A stretch of 64,000 bases of DNA from Vesta saturnalis (Eukaryota; Arthropoda; Insecta; Coleoptera; Lampyridae), in NCBI GenBank assembly GCA_036346205.1, contig JARFJB010002412.1:56001-120000 (forward strand), written 5' to 3'. Each line of letters opens with the position of its first letter. Position 1 is the first letter of the stretch. The translations under genes and the position numbers were made by a program. The notes under the pieces were generated by a model. That model was not told the origin of the DNA and searched no databases. It worked only from the letters and a program-made list of their open reading frames with translations. Positions 30,479 to 42,400 of this stretch are shown here, in pieces.

Positions 30479-30767
30479 ATGGATTTAGCTAACCTAAACT
30501 TCTTTTAAACCTTTTAAAAATATTAAGCACCTGGAGATTAATATTTAACACAAAATACTCGCTCTTGGAGTCCTATCAACAAAGTATGGTGAAAGGGTTA
30601 CAGTGGAGCTAGCGGTGTTTAAGTGCATACTACCTGAGTGTTTCTACAAATTTTTCAAGGCCGACGACCAGCGTATATATCAATTTAATGAACAGTTGAA
30701 GATTAAAGACGTTTCATTAAGCTCTTTAGGGTCAACAGGGAAAACAACAACTTTAATATTCAAGTAG
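30479..30767 (+). pseudogene. Small gene remnant, unknown function (KYGERVTVEL protein)
   Basis: After the putative acceptor an ATG at 30479 gives MDLANLNFF and a stop at 30506. A second open piece, 30549-30767 (72 residues), reads HKILALGVLSTKYGERVTVE, then KCILPECFYKFFKADDQRIY, then TGKTTTLIFK and stop. I infer that these are the start and end of one protein of about 90 residues, broken by a short insertion or frameshift. The charged, beta-rich pattern looks like a small nucleic-acid-binding domain of the kind carried by some DNA transposons, but I cannot name the family. A promoter-like TATA/Inr and an intron precede it. Confidence 0.4.
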
Positions 30768-31039
30768 AAAATGGTAGTATAAAATTACATTATGTGTTAT
30801 TGGTTTTTATAAAATTATTGTTCAGTTGTGCATGAGATTAATTTTAATATGAATAACTTGAACGACAGCGAGATTTAATTATTACTCATAACTAAAACAA
30901 AACGATTGCGATACATTGTGACTCTTAATTAAAGCCAAAATATATTGTGCGTAATAGGGTTAAGACCCAGATGCATACGTCATACCTTAAAACTTAGTGT
31001 TAGTCTCCTTACTTGAAATTTCTCTCCATAACCATGACA
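30768..31039. other. Spacer after the small gene remnant
   Basis: A short ATG frame near 30850 (MNNLNDSEI then stop) is the only coding-like sign. Nothing else recognised. Confidence 0.4.
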
Positions 31040-31500
31040 GGTCCCTGTATGTACTTTTAAAAAATGTACCGCGAGATGGCGCCACAAACAAATTCAAATT
31101 TCTGGTCAAGGGGGAAGGTCTGAGAGTAAGTTGTGCAGCCCTACACCTGTCTTACAAGTTAGCATTACGTTCCCTTATTAGAATTCAGATTCATATTTCC
31201 AGCCATAACCTGCAGAGACTTAAATATAAATTAAAATTTTCCGCCAATGGGGCCTCGACAAGGGGACAAAGCCCCGAGAGCAAGTTGCGTAGCCTTATAC
31301 CTGTCTTACAAGTTAGCATTGGGCCCCCTTATTAGAATACAAATTCAAATTTCCCGCCAATGGTGCTAGGACAATGCATGAAGGCCCCTGAACAAGTTCC
31401 GATCACGACAAGGGGCGAAGACCCGAGAACAAGTAGCGAAGCCCTACACCTGTCTTACAAGTTAACATTAGGCCCCCTTGTTAGAATACAATTTCGATGT
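31040..31500 (+). repeat. Tandem repeat of about 150 bp, three units
   Basis: GAGAGTAAGTTGTGCAGCC at 31122, GAGAGCAAGTTGCGTAGCC at 31276 and GAGAACAAGTAGCGAAGCC at 31425 each lead into CACCTGTCTTACAAGTTA or a close variant, then CCCCTTRTTAGAATACA. Periods are 154 and 149 bp. Units 1 and 2 are followed by a TTCAAATTTCC phrase. The open frame at 30997-31335 is an accident of this array. Confidence 0.85.
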
Positions 31501-31694
31501 GCGACACAGCATAAAGTCTGGAATCAAAATAAAAAATCGACGTGTCGCAGGATTTTGACCACGATTTCGAAAATAATGAATTTATCTGTTACTTTCTGAG
31601 CGCACTGTATGTAACTAAAACCTACGTTCATGAATTAGGTCGGCTGATGGTTTTTCCCTTACAGAAATTAGTTATATAGTATAAATCTGTTAGA
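31501..31694. other. Spacer, nothing recognised
   Basis: No gene recognised. Confidence 0.45.
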
Positions 31695-31980
31695 CGTACC
31701 CGTAAAGAACAATTGCCACTTAATGTTGCAAGACCGATTCTTCCTTTCATAACTAACGTTGCGGATTAACCATGGAAATAAAATTATTTTCAAACCTACA
31801 AGAAAGATTAAAGAACATTTAAGATCACCTAAAGATGCTTCAAAACCATCTTAGCTTCTGGACTATATAAATTATCTTGTTCTTGTGGAACAGTATACTT
31901 TAGAACAACAAACGTAGGTTTGACACCCTATAATTAAAAAAAGACTTGATGGTATGTCCTAATTTCAAATTTAACTGTTG
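31695..31980 (+). pseudogene. Penelope-like fragment 3 (linker and GIY-YIG start)
   Basis: Short frames in order are ILPFITNVAD, PTRKIKEHLRSPKDASKPS and ASGLYKLSCSCGTVYFRTTN. They match the Penelope order LPYI..VTD, FKPxxKIKEHLRS, GxYKLxCxCGxVYIGTT. The YIG motif has decayed to YFR, and several frame changes occur. It is distinct from the copy at 9 kb (SCSCGTVY instead of CNNCxxTY), so at least two Penelope lineages are present. Confidence 0.72.
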
Positions 31981-32075
31981 GTATGTGTAGATGTTTGCTG
32001 TTTTCCCTAGACCTCGCAGTAAATACTTTACCAATTATGTATGTTAAGTTATCACAGTATTGGATTCATTTAACA

Positions 32076-32545
32076 TACAGGGTGTATTTTAAAATCACCG
32101 ACAAACGAAAACTTGAGATTCTATGATTCAAAATAAGACAAAAATGATCACAAACGCTTTTCCGAAAATACTTCCTAACCGAGATGCAGGTTGATTAAAA
32201 AATACTTTTTTTAAGATTCCTCAAAAACTACAAAAGATATTACACTGAGATTTGGTACACCTAAATGTCTAATTAAATACAATTAATCAGGTGAGTTTGA
32301 GTTAACTGACTCCATCCAGTCGCGTAGAATATTTTAAGTTAATCAGTTTAAGTAAAAAAAAAAAAACGGACGCCCCTGGTTTTTTTAAAGAAATATTTTT
32401 TTGATATATTCAACATTTAATTCTGCAAATAAAATCAAGTTAGCAACTTAGTATTTTTTCGATTCGGTACCCCGTTTTTGCATTAACATAAACGACCACA
32501 TTATTCAATAAAAATCAAAATTTGTTTTATTTTACAAAAAAATAA
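32076..32545 (+). repeat. Left TIR of mariner element D
   Basis: It matches the reverse complement of 33725-34164 with roughly 5-8 percent differences by eye. Shared phrases include TGAGATTTGGTACACCTAAA, TTCAACATTTAATTCTGCAA and TTTTTTCGATTCGG. Confidence 0.9.
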
Positions 32546-32613
32546 CGCAGTTAACTATTAGGTACATTATCAAAGGGATATTGAAGGAATCAAAAACAAA
32601 ATAATAATTATTT

Positions 32614-33632
32614 TTATACATATTGTTCAAAATACCCTCCTTCCTTTTGAATGCAAGCTTTTATTCTTCTTAGCAAATGAAACCTAACAAATTTGTGGCA
32701 CAGCCCTAATCTCATCGCATGCCATCTGTATGCGATTCCAAAGTTACTCTCGATTATCAAAAAAATACAGTGGGTTTAAATCAGGCGATCGTGCCGGCCA
32801 CGGTACTTCACTTCCTGGTCCAATCCAGCGTCCAGGGAACCATGCATTTAAAAATTCTCTGACGTGTCGTGTAGAATGTGGTAGTGCACCATCATGCATG
32901 AAATGCATGTTCATTCTAACATCTAAGGGTACGTCGTGAAACAATTCTGACAAATCTTCTTCCAAAAAATTTAAATAGAATTCGCCAGTAAATATTTGAA
33001 GAAAACGGATAGGTCCGATTAGGTGATCGTCTAGTATACCTATCCAAATATTTTCGCTAAATCTATGTTGGTGAGCTGTAACTACAGTTGGATGCTGATT
33101 TTCATCTAACCATTTGCGGGAATTATGCAAGTTTATTATTCCATTTCGGAAAAAAAATACACTCATCAGTGGTTAATAAGTTTCTAACATATTGTACATC
33201 TTCAGCATTTTTATTTAAAAACCATACGCAAAAATTCATTCGACAAGGATGGTCAGCAGGCAATAATGCATGCACTTTTTGTAGGCGAAAGGGATGTAAA
33301 TTATGTTCTCGTAAAACTTTCCAAGACTTGCTATGCGACACACCAAATTCTAAACCTAACTCACGCGTACTTATTGATGAATTTTCATAAACTCTATCAA
33401 AAAACTTGTTCCTCAATTTCAACTGGTACACGAGCATTCGTCCGGAATATTTCTTTCCTTTTAAACTTCCATACTCTAACAAGTTACGATGAACGGTTCT
33501 AAACGTAGTATGATGTGGATGTCTTCTATTTGGAAATCTTTGTTCATAAAGTAGAGCAGCTGCACAAGCATTGCAATTAGTATTACGATAACATAAATGC
33601 ATATCGACCAGTTCTTGTTTGGAATAATTCAT
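32614..33632 (-). pseudogene. DD41D transposase of element D, third catalytic Asp replaced by Tyr
   Basis: I chose the Met at 33632 (MNYSKQELVDMHLCYRN), which lines up with element B; the ORF also has an upstream Met at 33653. HTH 1 is RFPNRRHPHHTTFRTVHRNL and HTH 2 is ISTRELGLEFGVSHSKSWKV. The core has LLTTDECIF (first Asp). A single-base frameshift in a run of A/T follows near 33150. FMHDGALPHSTRHV holds the second Asp. WPARSPDLNPLYFF shows TAT where GAT is expected, so the third Asp, 42 residues on, is Tyr. A stop follows soon after, and the tail WNRIQMACDEIR and KEGGYFEQYV ends at 32614. It would be about 340 residues if repaired. It lies inside well-matched TIRs. Confidence 0.9.
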
Positions 33633-33724
33633 TTTTTCACAGTAATTCGACACACTGAACTATTTTAGCAAACATAATATACGTAACTGTCAAATGTAAA
33701 GCAATCTCTGATTTATTTAATTTG

Positions 33725-34164
33725 GTTATTACTGAATAATGTAGTCGTTTATGTTAATGCAAAATATTTCAAAAACGGGTGCCGAATCGAAAAAATACTA
33801 AGTATGATTTTATTTGCAGAATTAAATGTTGAATTTAACAAAACAAATATTTCTTCAAAAAAAAGCAGGGACGTGCGTTTTTTTTTACTTAAAGTGATTA
33901 ACTTAATGTATTCTACGCCACTGTATGGAGCCAGTTGACTCAAACTCACCTGAATAATTGTACTTTATTAGACATTTAGGTGTACCAAATCTCAGTGTAA
34001 TATCTTTCGTAGTTTTTGAGGAATCTTAAAAAAATTATTTTTTAATCAACCTGTATCTCGGTTAGGAAGCATTTTCGGAAAAGCGTTTATGATAATTTTT
34101 GTCTTATTTTGAATCATAGAATCTCCAGTTTTCGTTTGTCAGTGATTTTAAAATACACCCTGTA
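33725..34164 (-). repeat. Right TIR of mariner element D
   Basis: This is the inverted partner of 32076-32545. Confidence 0.9.
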
Positions 34165-34729
34165 TAGTTGGATCAGTTATGATTTAACTACAAAGATATT
34201 TGTTAAATTTGCTTTTGATTGTGACACTTTATGATCAGGTATAATTGATCTCTTTAACTGAAATATTTTCAGACTTCTAGTGCTTCCGATTGTACTGGTT
34301 ATACTTTGTTATTTTCAATGGAACACTATCTATATTTTTGCATATTTCGATACAAACCATAATTTGGAATCTTTTTTATTGAAACTATACATGCCCATCT
34401 ATTACGGTTTTTGAGATAAAATTATTTTCCGAAATCTTGACAGCTGGCTGACGTTTACATAATGGACTGTAACTCCTATTAGGATTGAGATAAAAAGTGA
34501 AAATCAAATTAAGTGAGTAGTTTGTCTGTGCCTAAATTTATACTTTTCAGCCAGAGTTAAAAATGTAAAAAAATGTATTTTTTTAAACGGACTAACCTTT
34601 TTTTTTTGTGACATAATCGAATTGGCGATCAGATTTGCAACAAAGTGATATGGCATGTTATATCTACATCAAACTGTTCTGGATTTCTTTCCAAAAAACC
34701 GAAAATTATAGTTCCTTTGCCATTCTTTC

Positions 34730-34940
34730 GAGAATGGTTGCTAAGGATACGAGAAATCATTTTTCAAATGTCAAGTTTTAATGTTTGTAATACCTTAATA
34801 TTTTTGCTAAATAATGTTTATACAAATGAAAACATTCTTAGTTTATTTTTATACACGGAAAATACTACAAGATTTTTTGTAAAATTTACTCAATATTTAA
34901 CGAGAACTATTCACGTTTACTTCAAATCGCAAAAAATGGA
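34730..34940 (+). repeat. Inverted copy of the element E transposase N-terminus
   Basis: The plus-strand frame reads NVYTNENILSLFLYTENTTR, clearly the same as NVYANQEILNLFFIHGKCDK in the minus-strand transposase start at 35960. So both ends of the element carry the start of the gene, one copy of it pointing inwards from the left and dead. Confidence 0.75.
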
Positions 34941-34966
34941 TGTAAAAAACTAGAAACAAATTACAA

Positions 34967-35975
34967 TCAATGTTCGAAATGGTGGCCGTTCTCATTCAAG
35001 CGCGATGTTAAGCGTGAAGAAAAACCTCCAGTACTGCTGTTCGTACTTCTTGAGGAGAGAGCTTGTCGAATGCTGCTCGCGCACGTGCCTTTAATTCCTC
35101 CCTTGTACTCACCAGTGTCGGGTAAATCTGATGCTTGATATGTCTCCAAAGGTGGAAGTCTAAAGGTGTCAAATCTGGAGATCTTGGAGGTCAGTTCCAT
35201 GGTCCACCTGTGTTCGAACATTAAGGTGAGTTTTTGGGATACTTCCTAGGTGCAATAGACTGATGCCCTATCCAATTGATACCAACAACCTCTTCTGAAG
35301 TTCTAAAAAAAAATGTACTACTACAGTCCGTAATAAATTGAGATAACGCGTCGCCGTTAACGCCGTTATAAATGTAGGAAAAATGTAGGAAATGTAGGAA
35401 AACCTGTCATCTATCTATCGGATCTCATGCGGATTGGCTGAAGCCCAGGCATGGATGTTATGCCTGTTAAAAATTAATTCACGCGAAAATTTATATTCGT
35501 CTGTCCTGACAATTTTTCGCAAAAAATTCTCTTCCTCTTGACTTCGAAGATATACCATCTCACACAAGTCAACTCTCTCGTTGAGGTCTTGTGGTCTTGT
35601 ACTAACGTCAACTTGTAGTTATGGAAGTCATGTTTCTTCAAAATCCTCTGTATTGAACACCTACTGATTCCCAGATCTTCTTCGGCAGCAAAAACTGAGG
35701 CGTTGGAATTGGCCTCGAAATAAGCGAAGGTTTTCAATTCTCCCTCTTCATCACAAACTGCAATTTTTGGTCGATTTAACACTTGAATAATTCGTCCAAA
35801 GTGCACAAAATTTGCTTCTATTCTTCTATATTTACCTTTTGTTATCGGAGGTAAATGTGGATAGTTTTCGTTAAATACTGTGCAAGTTATACTAAGAATC
35901 TTGTCGCATTTTCCATGTATAAAAAATAAATTAAGAATTTCTTGATTTGCATAAACGTTATCTTCGTAGTATAGT
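34967..35975 (-). pseudogene. Mariner-type transposase of element E
   Basis: The N-terminal region is NVYANQEILNLFFIHGKCDK and CTVFNENYPHLPPITKGKYR. The second HTH is SVFAAEEDLGISRCSIQRIL. The segment around the first two catalytic Asp residues (35,470-35,230) is degraded; only VVGINWIG-like wording remains. The end is clear: PRSPDLTPLDFHLWRHIK (third Asp present), LSPQEVRTAVLEVFLHA, then NENGHHFEH and stop at 34967. Several stops and shifts occur. It is a third lineage of the same transposase type, since its wording differs from B and D. Confidence 0.78.
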
Positions 35976-36845
35976 ATAGTATAGATAAGTACTAAATCAC
36001 AAACATTAAAAACTTGACATTTAAAAAATTGTTTCTCGTATCCATAGCCACCATTCATTATCATTCTCGAAATATAAATTTATAATAATCATTCTTATAA
36101 AAATTGTTCAAAGAAACGCTATTTTTCTTTCATAAAAGTAATTTTCCCAACACCATTTTGACTTTTCCAATTTTCTTATTTCCCAATTTTTCCAACATTA
36201 CGTATCCAAGTAACGTGAACTAATCGCTCTCATTAAAAATTTTATGGATATGTTATAAAGATATGTTATTTTCCAACATTAAAAATCAGTTTTCAGGCGC
36301 CATTTTGAATTTTACAATTTTATCATTTTTCAATATTTATGATCAAATTAAATACTTTATCGTTTTCTAATGATTTTTAGATAATTTTTTCAATAATTTA
36401 GCCTTTTCCCTCGAAAAGCCATTTTCCAGGTGCCGTGTTGAATTTTCACTTTTTTTGACATCAGATTCATAATCAGCGACCTGAAAAACCCCCCTACTTC
36501 GTTTTTTAAAAATTATCGATCCCCAAAGGGCAAGGGGACATCTCCCGCGAACCAAACCTTTCTGATTCTTAAATATAATCCTAAATAAGAAAATTGCAAA
36601 AGGTTTCATCAAAATTCATGCTCGCTAAAAAATTCCTAAGCAAATATTAGTTTTTCTTGGCATAATGGGCATGGTACAGTTTCAATAAAAAATATGCAAA
36701 ATTATGCTTCCCATGCAAAAGTGCAAACATATATAGGGTGTTACATTGAAAATAACAAAGTAGATGGCGACTTACGGTATAACCGGAACCGCTAGAAGTC
36801 TGAAAATATTTTAGTTGAAGGGAACGCAATCAATTATACCTGATT

Positions 36846-39425
36846 TTAAATTTTTTTATTTTGGCCACAACGCCATAATATTCTAATAAACAGTCTAGCA
36901 GGCTTATATTTGTGTTTTCAGATTTCATATATTTATTTGGCATCTTAATGTTCTAATGCTATTATCATTTACTAAAGAGGATATCTGCAATTATTGTTAT
37001 CGAAACGTTTAAATTTACCAATTATGTTAGTTATGTTGAAGCACCTACTTAATTTTTTCGTGTTGTTTGATGTTATTTCTTACGTCATGAAGGCTTATTT
37101 AACAGTGAAGTAAAAGTATTTTTTCTTATATGGTTTTTTCTCATATATACTTGTATGTGAATTTAATTTCCTACTTTCAAAAGATCTCCCAATACACATT
37201 TTGACTGTGTGTATTCGACGAAATCGAAGCACAAATAATTACATTTACTAAACATTCAACTGGAAAATATGATTTCACTTGGTTCACAAGCAGTTTTATG
37301 AAAAAACAAAAGAGTAATAAATTAAATTATACCTGCAATGTATGTGCTTATGTGAGTTAATTCTGAATTTTCCAACTTAACTAATTTAACTGATTACGTA
37401 CACACCATTTATTGACCTTGAGGTTGTTAATAATTTTTAATAATTAAAATGAAAAAGCGTCTAGCAGTTAAGCATAAGCGCATGGAAAAATAACTTGAGA
37501 TTTCCACATTTTTCTTATAATCAAATTAATTTCATCAAATTTTAAGGTAAAAAAATATATTCAGTTAGATTTACATGTTTAGTTTACTTTTCACTTAAGA
37601 TCTGCGGGTATAATAAAACAATAGTAGATTAATAGATAAATTAGTTACAGAGTTTGTGTAATCACGGTGATGAGATTATGCAATGCGTGTCACGCATAAT
37701 GTAATTAGTTACATTACTATTAATTTGCTCAAAATGCAAATAAATTTCTTTATATTTAAAATTTCTGTTATTTTTGTGTTTAAATGGGTTTGCAGTAGAG
37801 CGCAAAAAAAAAGAATTATTCAACAATAATTAACACAATTTTAACCAAAATTCCAATTTACTAATGTTAGGTTTCAAAGAAATGCGCAATTTTTTCAGCG
37901 GTAGAAAGCATGAAATGAAGCAAATTTGTAATTGCTCAAATATTTTTTACATAAAACAAACACTTGATGATACATGGATATTAATTCTGAACATGTTTAT
38001 AACGCACACATTGGTATCTTTTTAAACGAAATGTAAATCATCAGTTACGAATACGGTACACGAATCAAATTACTAAAAATACTGCAAACAAGAACTTGAT
38101 AAATAGTGAGTCTGTTTCATGGAATGAAGGAATGTTGGGAAGTAATATTAATCTTATACAAAATAGTGTACGATATTCTCAGACATGTGAATTTCGTAAT
38201 GCTAATTATTCGATCCGTAGTTAAATGTATAATGTAATAGCTCTCTGTTCATACACAGTTATTTGATTTAATCACGGGATTAGTGAATATTAATTACAAT
38301 TGGTGGTTGTGCAAATTCTGTAAAACAGATAGTCCGTGAAAATAATAAACGTAACGTCCTTTCAAAACCTATGCAACGCGAATTGGATTTACCATAACTA
38401 AACTCAGTAGGTATTGTCAATGTAACATCAAAATTATGGCTAATGGAGGTCGATAATAATTATTCACATATCTTTAACTGTCAGCATTGAGTATATATTG
38501 ATATACTCAATGCTGCCAGTATAAAAGGTAAAAGTTGAATTAAATACAAAAAATATGAAGTAATCTCAAAATAGCGTTAGAGTGATGTCTTAAAGAAGCA
38601 CGAAAGTAATGAACCTTCTATTAACTGTTTGTTTTAGTGATAAGGAATATGACAAGTGGATTCCATTTTAACAAATGGGAACATTGTTTAAACAACGGTC
38701 AAATGTTGAAATATCGTGTCATGTGTCCATGGTGTAATCAAAGATGTGCCGATAGTTTTCGAAATTACAAATTGTTTGTATTACGGGACGTCTTAAATGT
38801 AGTATAGACTCGCGCAGTAAAAATAATAATGCATGAATGTTGTTTTTTGATTGTTTTAGTAATAGTAGTCGCATTTAGAATCCCCATTTTGATAATGAAA
38901 TGAAGTTGTTGGTTTTAGCAAGTTTAGATTGGAGTTTTAAATTAAAATTTGCTTTATTTATTGGCATTAATAAATAGGGGAATTCCCTCTTTGCCAGATT
39001 AGTGTGAAAGAGTTAGTTTTTGTGTACATAAATGTTCTCGTTATTTTTAATATTGGTGTATTTTGGTAAATAAATGAGAATTACGTTTTATAAAATTAAA
39101 GTAAGTAGAAAATTATTACGTTATATAGTATATCTTTTGTGAACATAAATTGTAGGCCACCAGACTGTCGTCTTCTTTTAGATAAAAACTGTTGAGTTTA
39201 AACAAAGTGTTGAATTTTCTGTACGTTAATTTAAGGGTTAGTATAGTAGAAGTTTCGTTATCTTACCCATATCACATAACAAAAGGCACCTTTGGGAACA
39301 CATTTTACATGGGTGACGCAATTTCTACGATTTAGTTTTTCGGGATTGATTCGTTTCTCGCGCGATTTAAAATTTAAGTAATCCTTTTTATAATTTGTTA
39401 TTGAAGATGTAAGTAATAGTGGGAG
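36846..39425. other. AT-rich intergenic stretch
   Basis: 2.6 kb with no credible gene. The only structure noted is the hairpin at 38482-38515. Confidence 0.55.
38482..38515. repeat. Perfect 15-bp hairpin
   Basis: CAGCATTGAGTATAT and ATATACTCAATGCTG pair fully around the 4-base loop ATTG. It is too short for a microRNA precursor. Confidence 0.85.
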
Positions 39426-42400
39426 ATACAGACACACAGACACACAAATACACAGACACACCGACACAAAAACACACAGACACACAGACACACAGACACA
39501 CAGCCACAGCCACACAGCCACAGACACACAGACACACAGACGCACAGACACACTGACACACAGACACACAGACACACAGACACACAGACACACAGATACA
39601 CAGACACACAGACACACAGACACACAGACACATAGACACACAGACACAAAGCCACACACACAGACACACACAAACAAAGACACACAGACACAGACACACC
39701 GACACACAGACACACAGACACACAGACACAGACACACAGACACACAGACACACAGACACAGACACACAGACACAGACACACAGACACAGACACACAGACA
39801 CACAGACACACAGCACAGAACACAGACACACAGACACACAGACACAGACACACAGACACACAGACACACAGACACACAGACACACAGACACACAGACACA
39901 GACACACAGACACACAGACACACAGACACACAGACACACAGACACACAGACACACAACACAGACACACAGACACACAGACACACAGACACACAGACACAC
40001 AGAACACAGACACACAGAACACAGACACACAGACACACAGACACAACACAGACACACAGACACACAGACAACACAACACACAGACACACAGACACACAGA
40101 CACACAGACACACAGACACACAGACACACAGACAAGACACACAGACACACAGACACACAGACACACAAACAGACACACAGACACCAGACACGACAGACAC
40201 ACAGACACAGCACACACACAGACACACAACACACAGACACAAGACACACAGACACACGACACACAGACACACAGACCAAACAAAACGAAAACACACAAAA
40301 ACCAGACGAGAGAGGAAACAGACAAGACACAGACACACAACACAGACACACAACACACAGACACACACACAGACACACAGACACAGACACACAACACACA
40401 GCACACACACAGACACAGACACACAGACACAGACACACAGAACACAGACACACAGACACAGACACACAGACACACAACACAGACACACAGACACAAGAAC
40501 ACAGACACACAGACACAGACACAAACACACACAGAACACAGACACACACACAGACACAGACACACAGACACAGACACACAGACACACAGACACAGACACA
40601 CAACACACAGACACACAGACACACAGACACAGAACACAACACACAGACACACAGACACAGAACAGACACAACACACAGACACACAGACACAGACACACAG
40701 AACACAGAACACAGACACAGACACAGACAACAGACACAGACACACAGACACACAGACACACAGACACAAACACACACACAGACACACAGACACACAGACA
40801 CAAACACAGACACAGACACAGAACACAGACACAGACACAGACACACAGACACAAGACACACAGACACACAGACACACAGACACACAGACACACAGACACA
40901 CAGACACACAGACACACAGACACACAGACACAGACACAGCACACAACACACAGACACACAGACACGCAGACACACAGACACCAGACACGAACACAGACAC
41001 AGACACAGCACGACACCGACACAAGACACACGACACAGACACAAAACACGACACACGCACACAGACACACAGACACAAGAACACAGACACAAGAACAGAC
41101 ACACAGACACACAACACACAGACACAGACACAGACACACAGACACAGACACACACAGACACAAGACACACACAGACACACAGAACACAGACACACAGACA
41201 CACAGACACACAGACACAGACACACAGACACACAGACACACAGACACACAGACACACACAGACACACAGACACACAGACACACAGACACACAGACACACA
41301 GACACAGACACGACACACACAGAACACAGACACACAGACACACAGACACACAGACACAGACACACAGACACAACAGACACACAGACACACAGACACACAG
41401 ACACAACAACACACAGACACACAGACACACAGACACACAGACACACAGACACGACACAGACACACAGACACACAGACACACAGACACACAGACACACAGA
41501 CACAGACACACAGACACACAGACACACAGACACACAGACACACAGACACACAGACACACAGACACACAGACACACAGACACAACACAGACACACAGAACA
41601 CAGACACACAGACACACAGACACAGACACAGACACAGACACACAGACACACAACACACAGACACACAGACACACAGACACAGACACCAACCACAGACACG
41701 ACACGACACACAGACACAAACACACAGACACACAGACACGACAGACACACAGACACAGACACACAGACACAGACACAGAACACAGACACACAGACACAGA
41801 CACACAGACACAGACACAGACACACAGACACACAGACACACAGACACACAGACACACAGACACAGACACAGACACAGACACAGACACAGAACACAACACA
41901 GACACACAGACACACAGACACACAGACACACAGACACACAGACACAGACACACAGACACACAGACACACAGACACACAGACACAGACACAGACACAGACA
42001 ACACAGACACACAGACACACAGACACACAGACACAGACACACAGACAACAGACACAGACACCAGACACACAGACACACAGACACACGACACACAGACAAC
42101 ACACACAGACACACAGAACGACACAAACACAGACACACAGACACCAGACACACGACACAACACAGACACACAGACACCAGAACAGACACAGACACAGACA
42201 CACAGACACACAGAACACAGACACACAGACACAAACACAGACACAAGACACACAGCACACAGACACACAGACACAGACACACAACACACAGACACACAGA
42301 CACACAGAACACAGACACACAACACACAGACACAGACACACAGACACACAGACACACAGACACACAGACACACAGACACAGACAACAGACACAGACACAC

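Larger units (their letters stand above)
32076..34164 (-). mobile_element. Mariner-superfamily element D (DD41D, long TIR), best-defined ends
   Basis: Both ends are clear: TACAGGGTGTATTTTAAAAT at 32076 and its mirror ending CCCTGTA at 34164. The arms of about 0.44-0.47 kb are very alike and enclose a nearly complete transposase (minus strand). The flanks read AACA/TA... and ...TA/TAGT, consistent with a TA target. At 2,089 bp it is compact and looks the youngest of the mariner elements here. Confidence 0.92.
34234..36845 (-). mobile_element. Mariner-superfamily element E with inverted repeats reaching into its gene
   Basis: The ends ATCAGGTATAATTGAT (34234) and ATCAATTATACCTGAT (ending 36845) are inverted copies. 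The similarity continues inward: ATATTTTCAGACTTCTAG, TTTGTTATTTTCAATG, TTTTTTATTGAAACT. A second matched stretch pairs 34730-34940 with 35855-36060, which is transposase N-terminal coding sequence. The transposase (34967-35975) reads leftwards. I saw no standard TACAGGGTG outer end, only an inverted TATAGGGTGTTAC at about 36736. Confidence 0.72.

Noticed and set aside
30997..31599. Two plus-strand open frames of 112 and 79 codons
   Set aside because: They fall in the 150-bp tandem repeat and change frame with each unit; no domain is recognisable.
38482..38515. MicroRNA precursor
   Set aside because: The stem is only 15 bp with a 4-base loop, too short for Drosha/Dicer processing, and has no flanking extension of the pairing.
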